DNA of 64,000 nucleotides from Hydrogenophaga sp. RAC07. GTDB taxonomy: Bacteria > Pseudomonadota > Gammaproteobacteria > Burkholderiales > Burkholderiaceae_C. Below are positions 21,641-30,054 of the stretch, one piece after another. A program made the translations under genes and the position numbers. The notes beneath the pieces were generated by a model. The model was given only the letters and a program-made list of their open reading frames with translations. It was not told the origin of the DNA and made no database searches. The DNA lies in the NCBI RefSeq assembly GCF_001713375.1, contig NZ_CP016449.1, positions 3,534,001-3,598,000 of the forward strand, in the 5' to 3' direction. Numbering within the stretch: the first letter of the stretch is position 1; the number at the start of each line of letters is the position of its first letter.

Positions 21641-22491
21641 GCTTCGGCTCCTGCGTTCAAGGATTGGTCAAGGACAGCGAGGGCCTGTTGCCACTCGGGA
21701 GGGTCCACGCGGATGAAGTGGTTCTTGTCGCGCGTTTCCAGAAACGGCACGCCCTTGCCCATCAGGGTGTTGAACAGGATCACGCGTGGCTTGGCGTCGG
21801 GGAGTTTGCGGGCGGCATCAAAGGCTGCCACTACGGCGGCCATGTCGTTGCCGTCGACGCGCTGCACATGCCAGCCGAAGGCCACCCATTTGTCGGCCAG
21901 CGGCTCGAAGCCCAGCACCTTGCTCGACGGCCCGTCGGCCTGCTGGTTGTTGATGTCCACCAGGCAGATCAGATTGCCAAGCTGGTGGTGCGCGGCCGAC
22001 ATGGCGGCTTCCCAGGTCGAGCCTTCGTCGAGCTCACCGTCAGACATGGAGTTGTAGACAAAGGCTGGGTTTTGCTGGTGGCGCAGCCCCAGGGCGAGAC
22101 CCACGGCGATGGGCAAGCCCTGCCCGAGCGAGCCGCCGGACATTTCCATGCCCGGCGTGTAGGAGGCCATGCCCGACATCGGCAGGCGGCTGTCGTCACT
22201 GCCGTAGGTCTCAAGCTCTTCTTCCGGAACGATCTTCGCTTCGATCAGCGCAGCGTAGTGGGCGATGGCGTAGTGACCATGCGAGAGCAGGAAACGGTCG
22301 CGGCCTTCCCACTCGGGGTCTTCCGGCTTGAAGTTGAGCGCGTGGCCGTAAGCCACGGCCAACACGTCGGCCCAGCCCAGGGCCTGGCCGATGTAGCCCT
22401 GGCCCTGGACCTCGCCCATGCGAAGAGCAAAGCGGCGAATGCGGTGCGCGCACTGCGAGAGTGCAGGCACTTGGTCAATGGATGAAGTCAT
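21637..22491 (-). CDS. transketolase, N-terminal (ThDP-binding) subunit
   Basis: 284 residues from ATG 22491, with AGGAG 6 bp upstream. It binds thiamine diphosphate and Mg: SGGSLGQGLPIAVGLALGL, then SDGELDEGSTWEAAMSAAHH and VDINNQQADG. SLGQG and the D-x28-NN pattern are typical. It is about half of a full transketolase and pairs with the downstream C-terminal subunit. Confidence 0.92.
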   Translation of the reverse strand: MTSSIDQVPALSQCAHRIRRFALRMGEVQGQGYIGQALGWADVLAVAYGHALNFKPEDPEWEGRDRFLLSHGHYAIAHYAALIEAKIVPEEELETYGSDDSRLPMSGMASYTPGMEMSGGSLGQGLPIAVGLALGLRHQQNPAFVYNSMSDGELDEGSTWEAAMSAAHHQLGNLICLVDINNQQADGPSSKVLGFEPLADKWVAFGWHVQRVDGNDMAAVVAAFDAARKLPDAKPRVILFNTLMGKGVPFLETRDKNHFIRVDPPEWQQALAVLDQSLNAGAEA

Positions 22492-22519
22492 GAAATTCTC
22501 CTGAAAAGAATGAGTGCAC

Positions 22520-23779
22520 TCAGCGCAGGATGGCTGCGGGCACGTAGGACACCAGGGCCAGCACGGCAAAGGCGACGAAGTAGAAGGGGCCGAGTTCACG
22601 CACTGTCTGGCCGACCTTGACCTTGGCCAGAGCGCTGGTGATGAAAAGCGTGGTGCCCACCGGGGGCGTGTACAGCCCCACCGCCAGGTTCACGACCATC
22701 ATGATTCCCAACTGCACCGGGTCCATGCCGATGCTCTGGGCCAGGGGCAAGAAGACCGGGGTGAGCAGCAGGATGGCTGCGGGCAGGTCGATGAACATAC
22801 CGAGGAACAGCATCATCAGGTTCATGATGAGGATCACGACCCAGTCTTGATCCACGTTCTGCGTCACCCAGTTCGCGACGCCCGAGGGCATCTGGTCGTA
22901 GGTGAGCAGCCAGCCAATGGCGGCGGAGGCCATGATCACCAGCAGCACCACGCCCGTGGCAAGGCCGGCGGACACCACCGCGTCGTTCAGGCGTTTGAAC
23001 GAGAGGTCTCGGTACACGGCGACTGACACGGCGCCGGCATATAGCGTGGACAGCACAGCAACTTCGGTCGGCGTGGCAATGCCGAAGCGCAGGAACAACA
23101 CGATCAGCACCGGCAGGAGCAAGGCCGGCGACGCATAGAGCAGGTGGGTGCGGAACACGTTCCAGTCGATCGGTGTGAGGTCACGCGGGAAGTTGCGGCG
23201 CTTCCCGACCCACCAGCACATGAACATGAAGCCGCCACACATCAGCAGGCCAGGCAGGATGCCGGCGACGAACAGTGCCGCTATGGAGGCATTGGCCGTC
23301 AGTGCGAACAGGATCATCGGGATCGACGGCGGAATCAGGATGTCGATGGTCGCGGCCGCGGCCAGCGTGGCGGCCGAGAAGGCCGGTGGATAGCCCAAGC
23401 GCTTGTGCCAAGGAATCAGCAGCGAGCCGATGGCCGATGCGTCAGCCACGGCCGAGCCCGAAACGCCGCCAAACAGCGTGGACGAGAGCACGCCCACCTG
23501 CGCCGGGCCGCCGTGGAAGCGACCGATCAGCGTCGACAAGACACCCACCAGCGCAGCACCCAGGCGCCCACCCATCATCAGGGAACCGGTGAGCATGAAG
23601 AAGGGGATGGCAATCAGCGGGAAGCTCTGTACCTGCGCCACCATCTGCTGCACCAGCAGGTCCAGAGGGACGCGATCGGAGGTGGCAGCGGCAGCCATGG
23701 CTGCCACCAGCAAGGCGTGTGCGATGGGCATGGCCAGCACGGCCGCCCCGAGAAAGACCAGAAGAATGAGAGCACTCAT
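22520..23779 (-). CDS. dctM: TRAP transporter large permease (DctM)
   Basis: 419 residues from ATG 23779, with AAGGA 5 bp upstream. It is a polytopic membrane protein with about a dozen hydrophobic helices. Seen: FPLIAIPFFMLTGSLMMGGRLG, GGVSGSAVADASAIGSLLIP and PPSIPMILFALTA, all DctM signatures. It drives Na+/H+-coupled import of an organic acid delivered by the DctP protein, in complex with DctQ. Confidence 0.95.
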   Translation of the reverse strand: MSALILLVFLGAAVLAMPIAHALLVAAMAAAATSDRVPLDLLVQQMVAQVQSFPLIAIPFFMLTGSLMMGGRLGAALVGVLSTLIGRFHGGPAQVGVLSSTLFGGVSGSAVADASAIGSLLIPWHKRLGYPPAFSAATLAAAATIDILIPPSIPMILFALTANASIAALFVAGILPGLLMCGGFMFMCWWVGKRRNFPRDLTPIDWNVFRTHLLYASPALLLPVLIVLFLRFGIATPTEVAVLSTLYAGAVSVAVYRDLSFKRLNDAVVSAGLATGVVLLVIMASAAIGWLLTYDQMPSGVANWVTQNVDQDWVVILIMNLMMLFLGMFIDLPAAILLLTPVFLPLAQSIGMDPVQLGIMMVVNLAVGLYTPPVGTTLFITSALAKVKVGQTVRELGPFYFVAFAVLALVSYVPAAILR

Positions 23780-23810
23780 GGTGAGTTCCTTTACGTGTGT
23801 GGCGGGCGGC

Positions 23811-24326
23811 TCACCAGTGCGCCGTGGGCACGACGAGCTCTTCGCCAGGGTGGTGCTCCACCGGCGGCGTTTTCCAGGCATTCCAGGCCGACTTCAACGC
23901 AAGCAGGCCCAGCATCAGCAGACCCACCATGACGCAGCCGTAGGTAGCGGAACCCGGTACCTGCAAGATGGCTGACTTCTCGTCGTGCACGATCTCAAGC
24001 ATCTGGTAGGTGGCCCAGGCCAGCGTGGCGTAGAGGGCCGCGACCACCAGCCAGGTTCCAATGGACGCCCAGCGGCGCAGTGCGGTGGGCATGGTGTCCA
24101 TCAGGAAGCTGGTGGTGATGTGGGCGCCGTGCGCCGCCGCCAGCACCACGCCCGACATGACCAGCCAGGGAAACAGCAGCTCGGGCACCTCGTTGGCCCA
24201 CTGCAAGCTGCTGCCGGTGGCGTATCGCAGCACGGTGTTGACCACCAGGATCACGAAGATGACAGACGTGCTGATCCACAGAAACAGACGGCACAAGGCA
24301 ACGACGGCCCGTTCAACGAGGTTCAT
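23811..24326 (-). CDS. dctQ: TRAP transporter small permease (DctQ)
   Basis: 171 residues from ATG 24326, with AAGGAG 7 bp upstream; an earlier in-frame ATG at 24353 has no such site. Four membrane helices are visible, with the QWANEVPELLFPWLVMSGV segment characteristic of DctQ. It links DctM to the binding protein. Confidence 0.93.
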   Translation of the reverse strand: MNLVERAVVALCRLFLWISTSVIFVILVVNTVLRYATGSSLQWANEVPELLFPWLVMSGVVLAAAHGAHITTSFLMDTMPTALRRWASIGTWLVVAALYATLAWATYQMLEIVHDEKSAILQVPGSATYGCVMVGLLMLGLLALKSAWNAWKTPPVEHHPGEELVVPTAHW

Positions 24327-24403
24327 CGGAATACTCCTTGGCTGCAAGGGCACAGGCCCATGCAGCGGCTACAGGGAAGGACTGGCTGGAATGCGGGTGG
24401 CGA

Positions 24404-25390
24404 TCAGCGCGCGGCGGCGATGACCTTCTTGAGGTACGGGCCGATGGGGGTGGCCAGCCACTTGTCGTCCACCGCAGCGGTGGCCTTGGAAAAGGCGCTC
24501 TTGTCCACCGTGGTCACCTGCACGCCCTTGGATTTGAGGTCGTCGAGCAGCTTGGCATCGGCGTCGGCCGAGAGCTTGCGCTGCAGCGCGGTGGCCTCGG
24601 TGGCGGCCTCGGTCACCGCCTTGCGGTCGGCCTCGGACAGGCGATCCCAGCTGCGCTTGCTCATCAGGAACGGCGTCATCTGGAACATGTGGCTGGTCAG
24701 CGCCAGATGCTTCTGCACTTCGTAGAGCTTGCTGGCATGGATGTTGACCAGCGGGTTCTCCTGGCCGTCTACGACGCCTTGCTGCAGCGCCACGTAGAGC
24801 TCGGCGAACTTGATCTGCTGTGCCTCAGCACCCAGCGCCTGCATGATGTCCACCAGCACCGCGTCGGGCGGGGTGCGCATCTTCAGGCCCTTCATATCTT
24901 CGACTTTGTTGATCGGGCGCTTGCTGTTGGTCATGTGGCGGATGCCGTTGTCCCAGTAGCCCAGCACCACCATGCCTTTGTCAGCCGACTTTTGCGCCAG
25001 CTCCTGGCCCAGCGGGCCGTCGAGCAACTGGAAGGCCTGTGCGGGCGTGGAGAACATGAACGGCATGCCGTAGGCTGCGTACTCGGGCACGGCGGATGAC
25101 ACTGCGCCCTGCGAGTTGGCCGACATGTCCAGCGCGCCAGTGCGCACCGCCGTCACCATGGCGGCATCGTCGCCGAGTTGACCCGAAGGGGCCACCTGCA
25201 CTTCGATGCGCCCAGCCGACTTGGCTTTGAGCACGTCGGCGAACTTGACCGCGGCCTCGTGGCGAGGGTTGCCCGGCGCCGCGCCGTGGCCGAGCGTCAG
25301 TTTCGTGGCCTGGGCCTGGGCTGCCAGGGGCAATGCTGCGGCTAGTGCAGCAACAGCGAGCAGGGTGCGGGTGAAGGTCTTGCGTTGCAT
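24404..25390 (-). CDS. dctP: TRAP transporter periplasmic binding protein (DctP)
   Basis: 328 residues with a clear Sec signal peptide (KTFTRTLLAVAALAAALPLAAQAQA). DctP fold: LTLGHGAAPGNPRHEAAVKFAD, KSAGRIEVQVAPSGQLGDD and the KMRTPPDAVLVDIMQALGA hinge. The conserved Arg of KMRTP normally clamps the ligand carboxylate. It captures the substrate for DctQM. Confidence 0.93.
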   Translation of the reverse strand: MQRKTFTRTLLAVAALAAALPLAAQAQATKLTLGHGAAPGNPRHEAAVKFADVLKAKSAGRIEVQVAPSGQLGDDAAMVTAVRTGALDMSANSQGAVSSAVPEYAAYGMPFMFSTPAQAFQLLDGPLGQELAQKSADKGMVVLGYWDNGIRHMTNSKRPINKVEDMKGLKMRTPPDAVLVDIMQALGAEAQQIKFAELYVALQQGVVDGQENPLVNIHASKLYEVQKHLALTSHMFQMTPFLMSKRSWDRLSEADRKAVTEAATEATALQRKLSADADAKLLDDLKSKGVQVTTVDKSAFSKATAAVDDKWLATPIGPYLKKVIAAAR

Positions 25391-25429
25391 GGTTTGTCTC
25401 CTGTCGGTTTGTGGTGGGAAAAATAAAAG

Positions 25430-26179
25430 TCAGTGAATCAACATGCCGCCGTTCACGTCGAGCGTGATACCGGTGCAATAGTTGGAGAGGTCGCTGGCCA
25501 AGAACACACATGCGCCAGCGATGTCATCGGCGCGCCCCAGGCGGGCGAGCGGGATGGTCTCGGCAATCTCGGCCTTCTTCTCTTCGGTGAGCTTGCCCTT
25601 GATGATGTCGGTACCGATCAGGCCGGGGGTGATGCAGTTGACGCGGATGCTTTCGGGACCGAACTCGCGCGCCATGGCGCGGGCCAAACCCAGTACACCG
25701 GCCTTGGCAGCGGAGTAGTGTGGCCCGCCCAAGATGCCACCGCCGCGCTGCGCCGACACCGAGGAGATGCAGATGATGGAGCCGCTCTTTTGCGCCTGCA
25801 TGGTGGGCAGCACGGCCTGCGACATGTAGAGAGTTCCACGCAGGCTCACATCGAGGATGCGGTCGTAGTCGGCGCCGGTGATCTCCAGCGTCTTGACCGG
25901 TTGGGTGATGCCGGCGTTGTTCACCAGCGTGTCGATGCGGCCGAAGGCCTTGAGCACCGCGGCGGCTGCGGCTTCACACGAGGCCTTGTCGGTCACGTCG
26001 GCCACCAGGCCAATGTGGCCTGAGCCCAGTGAGGCAGCAGCGGCAGCCGGGTCGGCACGTTCGAGATCGAGAATGACAATTTTGGCGCCTTGGGCAGCCA
26101 TCAGGCGTGCGGTGGCGAAACCGAGGCCATTGACGCCGGCACCGCCGGTGATGATGGCAACCTGGTCTTTGAGCAGCAT
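25430..26179 (-). CDS. SDR family oxidoreductase
   Basis: 249 residues from ATG 26179, with AGGAG about 9 bp upstream. NAD(P) site TGGAGVNGLGFATARLMA, NNAG motif, ISSVSAQ serine, and YSAAKAG catalytic Tyr-Lys; the C-terminus CTGITLDVNGGMLIH is typical. As first gene of the TRAP/transketolase operon it probably oxidises the imported sugar acid or polyol before the transketolase step. Confidence 0.93.
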   Translation of the reverse strand: MLLKDQVAIITGGAGVNGLGFATARLMAAQGAKIVILDLERADPAAAAASLGSGHIGLVADVTDKASCEAAAAAVLKAFGRIDTLVNNAGITQPVKTLEITGADYDRILDVSLRGTLYMSQAVLPTMQAQKSGSIICISSVSAQRGGGILGGPHYSAAKAGVLGLARAMAREFGPESIRVNCITPGLIGTDIIKGKLTEEKKAEIAETIPLARLGRADDIAGACVFLASDLSNYCTGITLDVNGGMLIH

Positions 26180-26336
26180 GTGTCTTGTCTCCTGTGTGTT
26201 GAACAAGATCAGGAGACGCGCCGCCCCGGATGGGGCTTTCTATGGCGTGGCACTTGGGGGTGCCTTGCCTCCTGTTCTTGGAGCGGATTTTGAAAGTCGC
26301 TCAGGATGATGACAAGCGATTAAATGTCAGCGTAAG

Positions 26337-26351
26337 ATGACAGTTTGTCAT
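26337..26351. promoter_or_regulatory. probable LysR operator between divergent genes
   Basis: ATGACAGTTTGTCAT is a perfect palindrome with 6-bp arms. Further TGACA/TGTCA half-sites lie at about 26309-26313 and 26325-26329. The cluster sits between the SDR start and the LysR start. Confidence 0.55.
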
Positions 26352-26371
26352 TTGACGTCAGGGTTGTCCCC

Positions 26372-27256
26372 ATGCCCGCCTTGCCCCCGATTGCGAACCT
26401 GCAAGCCTTTGAGGCCGTGGCGCGCCGCCGCAGCTTTGCACTGGCCGCAACTGAATTGCACCTCACCGCATCGGCAATCAGCCATCAGATATCTCGGCTG
26501 GAGGCGCAACTGGATATCCGCCTGTTTGAACGCAGCGCGCACGGTGTGCGTCTGAGCCCGGCGGGCGAGCACTATCTGCTGCATGTGGGCGCTGCGCTCA
26601 CGGCCATCGCCGCAGCGACCGACGATTTGCGCCAGGGCATTCGCAACAGCCTCTATGTGCATTCGGCACCCAGCATTGCCAGCCTCTGGCTGATTCCGCG
26701 ACTTCACCACTTCGCACAGGCCTACCCCGACATTTCGCTGAACCTCTCGGCCGCCCACACGCCCAGTGACTTCGCGCTCGGCCAGTCGGACATCGACATC
26801 CGCTACGGCACACCGCAGTGGGGCGACCTTGTGGTGGAGCCCTTGTTTGAAGAATCCATCGTGCCCATGGCCAGTCCGGCGTTTATCAAGCAGCACAAGC
26901 TCAAAAAAGTCGAGCAATTGCTGGAGGTACCTCTGATTCAGAGCAATGTGAGCGTGGTGCAGTGGTCCGACTGGCTCGGTCGCTTCACGCGTCTACGCGC
27001 GCCAGATCGCTTTCCGCTGCGATTTGACCGGGCCCAGATGTCGCTCGACGCAGCGACACAAGGCTTGGGGGTTGCGCTGGAGAGCGCGGTGAATGCGGGC
27101 GGCCACTTGGCCGATGGAAGGCTCAAGGCGGTTTTCGGCATGGACCAGGTGATCCGCGTGAAGGCGCACTTCGCCGTCTATCCGGAGCGACACGCAAAAC
27201 GGCCAGCGGTCGAGGCGTTCCTGTCATGGCTGCATGGCGAAGCAGCGAAGACCTGA
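26372..27256 (+). CDS. LysR-family regulator (GcvA-like)
   Basis: 294 residues from ATG 26372; an upstream ATG at 26345 would overlap the operator region. HTH: NLQAFEAVARRRSFALAATE, then LTASAISHQISRLEAQLDIRLF, typical of the GcvA/AmpR group. It is divergent from the SDR-TRAP-transketolase operon and is the likely regulator of it and of itself. Confidence 0.9.
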   Translation: MPALPPIANLQAFEAVARRRSFALAATELHLTASAISHQISRLEAQLDIRLFERSAHGVRLSPAGEHYLLHVGAALTAIAAATDDLRQGIRNSLYVHSAPSIASLWLIPRLHHFAQAYPDISLNLSAAHTPSDFALGQSDIDIRYGTPQWGDLVVEPLFEESIVPMASPAFIKQHKLKKVEQLLEVPLIQSNVSVVQWSDWLGRFTRLRAPDRFPLRFDRAQMSLDAATQGLGVALESAVNAGGHLADGRLKAVFGMDQVIRVKAHFAVYPERHAKRPAVEAFLSWLHGEAAKT

Positions 27257-27692
27257 CGATGCTGCCCTGATCCGCTACTGATTCACTCCGTGCGCATTCA
27301 TGTACTGGTTGACTACCCCATGGCATTCACTCCGCCCACCAATTTGACGGCAGTGGTTCATACCGCCAGTCCAAGTGATTGGGGAGCGGTCGCTGGCTCG
27401 GCGCAGACCGGATTGCGGAGGCACTATGACCGCAACACTCCGTACAACTGCCATTCGGGCCGGTGTCTGTTGCCGTACCCAGCATGCCCTTCTCCGGGGT
27501 CAGCCTGAGTACGCCTGTTAGCATCAAACGACGGCAATCGCTGCAAAACGGCTGGCTCCTAATGGAGCCGTAGCATAGCTGTCGGTCGCACCCGCTCCAG
27601 GGCACATGAAGGCAGCCTCGCCCGCTAGGGCGGACGAGCTTGCTCCTGACCGTGCGGCGCTGCGGCGCGCCGGGCCTGCCGTGGCAGACTGC
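27257..27692. other. intergenic, no gene seen
   Basis: 436 bp between convergent genes. A GGCTCC-TAAT-GGAGCC hairpin at 27554-27569 could aid termination but has no T tract. No open frame here looks protein-like. Confidence 0.45.
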
Positions 27693-28211
27693 TCAGGGGA
27701 ACGCGGGAATGTCCGGCTCGGTCCCCTCCAGGTGCGCTTCGGGATGCAATGCCTGCAGCCGCTTTTCGATGCTCTCGACACGCCACATGGACACGTCCAC
27801 CATCAGCAGCACCTGACCACGCTCGATCTGCGCAGCGAAGCGCTGCAGGCGCTTGCTGGGCGTGGAGATGCCGATCATGGAGGAAGTCCAGATGCCAAAC
27901 AGAGCGCCAAAGATGGCCAGTCCGGGAACAACCAATCCCAGTTGCGCCTCGTCACCCCCGATGGGATAGAACACGGCCACCAGTGCCCCCAGCAGCCCGC
28001 CTAGGCCCGCGCCGACGAGCAGGCCAATCTCGGCCGAGCGCACCACGTCAGAGGTTTGCAGCACGTTGGCCGCGTGCAGGCCGCGCATGTCGGTGCCCTC
28101 ACGGGCGACGAAATGGATGTGGCGCTCCTCGATGTGCGCCAGCAGCAGGTCGTCCATCGTGGCGCGGGCACTTTTCAGGTCGGGCAGAAGCCAATAGATA
28201 CGTTTGCGCAT
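27693..28211 (-). CDS. membrane protein with central glycine-rich helices (DUF1269-like)
   Basis: 172 residues from ATG 28211, with AAGGAG 6 bp upstream. A soluble N-terminal part (RIYWLLPDLKSARATMDDLL) is followed by two closely spaced glycine-rich membrane helices (IGLLVGAGLGGLLGALVAV and LGLVVPGLAIFGALFG), then a soluble tail with a repeated ferredoxin-like pattern (GQVLLMVDVSMWRVESIEKRL). It lies 22 bp after the oxidase subunit IV gene on the same strand, so it is probably the last gene of that operon. The function is unknown. Confidence 0.8.
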   Translation of the reverse strand: MRKRIYWLLPDLKSARATMDDLLLAHIEERHIHFVAREGTDMRGLHAANVLQTSDVVRSAEIGLLVGAGLGGLLGALVAVFYPIGGDEAQLGLVVPGLAIFGALFGIWTSSMIGISTPSKRLQRFAAQIERGQVLLMVDVSMWRVESIEKRLQALHPEAHLEGTEPDIPAFP

Positions 28212-28233
28212 GATCAACTCCTTTGGGATGGTT

Positions 28234-28623
28234 TCAATGATTTGCGCTTGTCTTGAGTTCCTCCACCGGCGCGAAGAACTCACTGCGCGACAGGAAGGTG
28301 TAGTCGGCCTCCAGCGCACCGATGCCGATCAGCGTGATCAAAAGCAGAGGTGGCACCAAGACGGCGTAGACAAGGGCCAGGCGCTCCCATGCCATGTGCA
28401 TGAAGACGGCCACAATCAACCCAGCCTTCAGAAGCATGAAGATGATGATGAGCGACCAGCGCAACGGGCCTTGCACCTGCATGTAGTCCACCAAGTAGGA
28501 GGCGGCACTCAGCAAGAAGAGCAGACCCCAGATCTTGAAGTAGAGGCCCAGCGGATGCTGCTGGCCCTGTTCGTGCGAGCCTGCCCCGTGCCCTTCGTGC
28601 TGACCGTGTTCTGCGTGGTCCAT
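28234..28623 (-). CDS. cytochrome c oxidase subunit IV-like protein
   Basis: 129 residues from ATG 28623. A His-rich N-terminus (DHAEHGQHEGHGAGSHEQG) precedes three transmembrane helices, with the YLVDYMQVQG and FMLLKAGLIVAVFMHMAWER segments of the CtaF/COX4 prokaryotic family. It is a small accessory subunit of the inner-membrane oxidase. Confidence 0.88.
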   Translation of the reverse strand: MDHAEHGQHEGHGAGSHEQGQQHPLGLYFKIWGLLFLLSAASYLVDYMQVQGPLRWSLIIIFMLLKAGLIVAVFMHMAWERLALVYAVLVPPLLLITLIGIGALEADYTFLSRSEFFAPVEELKTSANH

Positions 28624-28639
28624 GTCAGGCTCCCTTGGC

Positions 28640-29341
28640 CTACCAGAGATAGAAGAACGCGAAGATGAAGACCCAGACCAGGTCCACGAAGTGCCAGTAC
28701 AGGCCCATGATCTCCACGATCTCGTAGTTGCCGTTGCGGCCGGTGAGGAAGCCGGGCCGCTCGTGGTCCAGGTCTCCACGCGCCACCTTGGCGGCGACGA
28801 TGACCAGGAAGATCACGCCGATGCTCACGTGCGTCCCATGGAAGCCCGTGATCATGAAGAAGGAGGCGCCGAACTGCGCCGCGCCCCAGGGGTTGCCCCA
28901 GGGCCGCACGCCCTCGGAGATGAGCTTGTACCACTCGAAGGCCTGCATGCCGACGAAGGTAGCCCCGAGCGCCGCGGTGGCCACCAGCAGCCAGAAGGTC
29001 GTCCTGCGGTCGCGCCGGTAGCCGTAGTTGACCGCGAGCGCCATCGTGCCGCTGCTGGAGATCAACACGAAGGTCATGATGGCGATCAGCAGCAGGGGCA
29101 CGTTCTCGCCGAACATCATGAGCGAGAACACCTCGCTCGGGTTGGGCCAGGGTGTCACCGTTGACATGCGGGCCGACATGTACGCGATCAGGAAGCTGCC
29201 GAAGATGAAGCAGTCCGAAAGAAGGAAGATCCACATCATCGGCTTGCCCCAGGGCACGCCCTTGAACGCGCGCTGGTCCGAGGCGACGTCACGCACGGCG
29301 CCGCGCCAGCCCTCGCCTGCCACCAACGCTTCGTTCGCCAT
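28640..29341 (-). CDS. ctaE: cytochrome c oxidase subunit III
   Basis: 233 residues from ATG 29341. COX3 fold with about five to seven helices; FGASFFMITGFHGTHVSIGV, the conserved EW in GMQAFEWYKLI, and the terminal YWHFVDLVWVFIF are clear. It stabilises subunit I. It is the better preserved of two adjacent COX3-like genes. Confidence 0.92.
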   Translation of the reverse strand: MANEALVAGEGWRGAVRDVASDQRAFKGVPWGKPMMWIFLLSDCFIFGSFLIAYMSARMSTVTPWPNPSEVFSLMMFGENVPLLLIAIMTFVLISSSGTMALAVNYGYRRDRRTTFWLLVATAALGATFVGMQAFEWYKLISEGVRPWGNPWGAAQFGASFFMITGFHGTHVSIGVIFLVIVAAKVARGDLDHERPGFLTGRNGNYEIVEIMGLYWHFVDLVWVFIFAFFYLW

Positions 29342-29354
29342 GGCTCGACTCCGG

Positions 29355-30050
29355 TCAGAGGGGCGTGGCGGAACAGATCGCCAACCCCAGGTCTTCCGAC
29401 ACCAGCAGTGCGTACAGCAGCACCCACACCGCCAGCAGGTAGTGCCAATAAGTCGCACACAGTTCGCACGCCAGTCGCATGCGCGCGGCGTCCACTCCAC
29501 GCCCGACCCGCAGCGAGGCCCGCGCCCATGCCACCAACCCGCCCAACACGTGCAGGCCGTGCACCGCCGTGAACAGATAGAAGAAGGCGGTGGCCGCGCT
29601 GCTGGTGAGGAGGAAGCCTGCCTCGTGGTACTGCTTCCAAACGTAGAGCTGGCCTGCCAGGAAGGCGAAGGTCAGCAAGCCGCTGGCGGCCAGACCGTGG
29701 CGCACGTTGCCGGCGTCGGCCCGGCGCGCGGAGTACACGGTCCATTCCATGGCCAGGCTGGCGCCCGCCAGGAAGACGGTGTTGACCAGCAGGAGGCGCG
29801 GCCGCGGAATGGGACTCCAGTCGGTCAGGTCCAGTCGCATGACATAGGCGCTGGCGAACAGCACGAACAGGGAACTGGCCACACCGAGAAAGACCCACAG
29901 TGCCACTTTGGCCGTGGGCTTGGTCACCAGCCCCCCGTGCACCTGGGGCACCACCACCTCGGCGTGCCAGGGCTCCTCCAGGGTCTGCCGCATCAGCCAC
30001 CAGACGATGGCGGCCACCAGCAGCGGGAAGAACATCAGGCCGATGGTCAT
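29355..30050 (-). CDS. second COX3-like oxidase subunit
   Basis: 231 residues with seven hydrophobic helices. Diverged COX3 features are visible: FLAGQLYVWKQYHEAGF, FFYLFTAVHGLHVLGGLVAW and CATYWHYLLAVWVLLYALL. It is an additional subunit III-like protein between subunit I and the standard subunit III, as in some caa3-type operons. It may be an assembly or accessory subunit. Confidence 0.85.
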   Translation of the reverse strand: MTIGLMFFPLLVAAIVWWLMRQTLEEPWHAEVVVPQVHGGLVTKPTAKVALWVFLGVASSLFVLFASAYVMRLDLTDWSPIPRPRLLLVNTVFLAGASLAMEWTVYSARRADAGNVRHGLAASGLLTFAFLAGQLYVWKQYHEAGFLLTSSAATAFFYLFTAVHGLHVLGGLVAWARASLRVGRGVDAARMRLACELCATYWHYLLAVWVLLYALLVSEDLGLAICSATPL

Positions 30051-30054
30051 GGCA

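Noticed and set aside
20825..22057. 410-aa open frame on the plus strand
   Set aside because: Antisense to the transketolase subunits; composition is typical of a GC-rich shadow frame.
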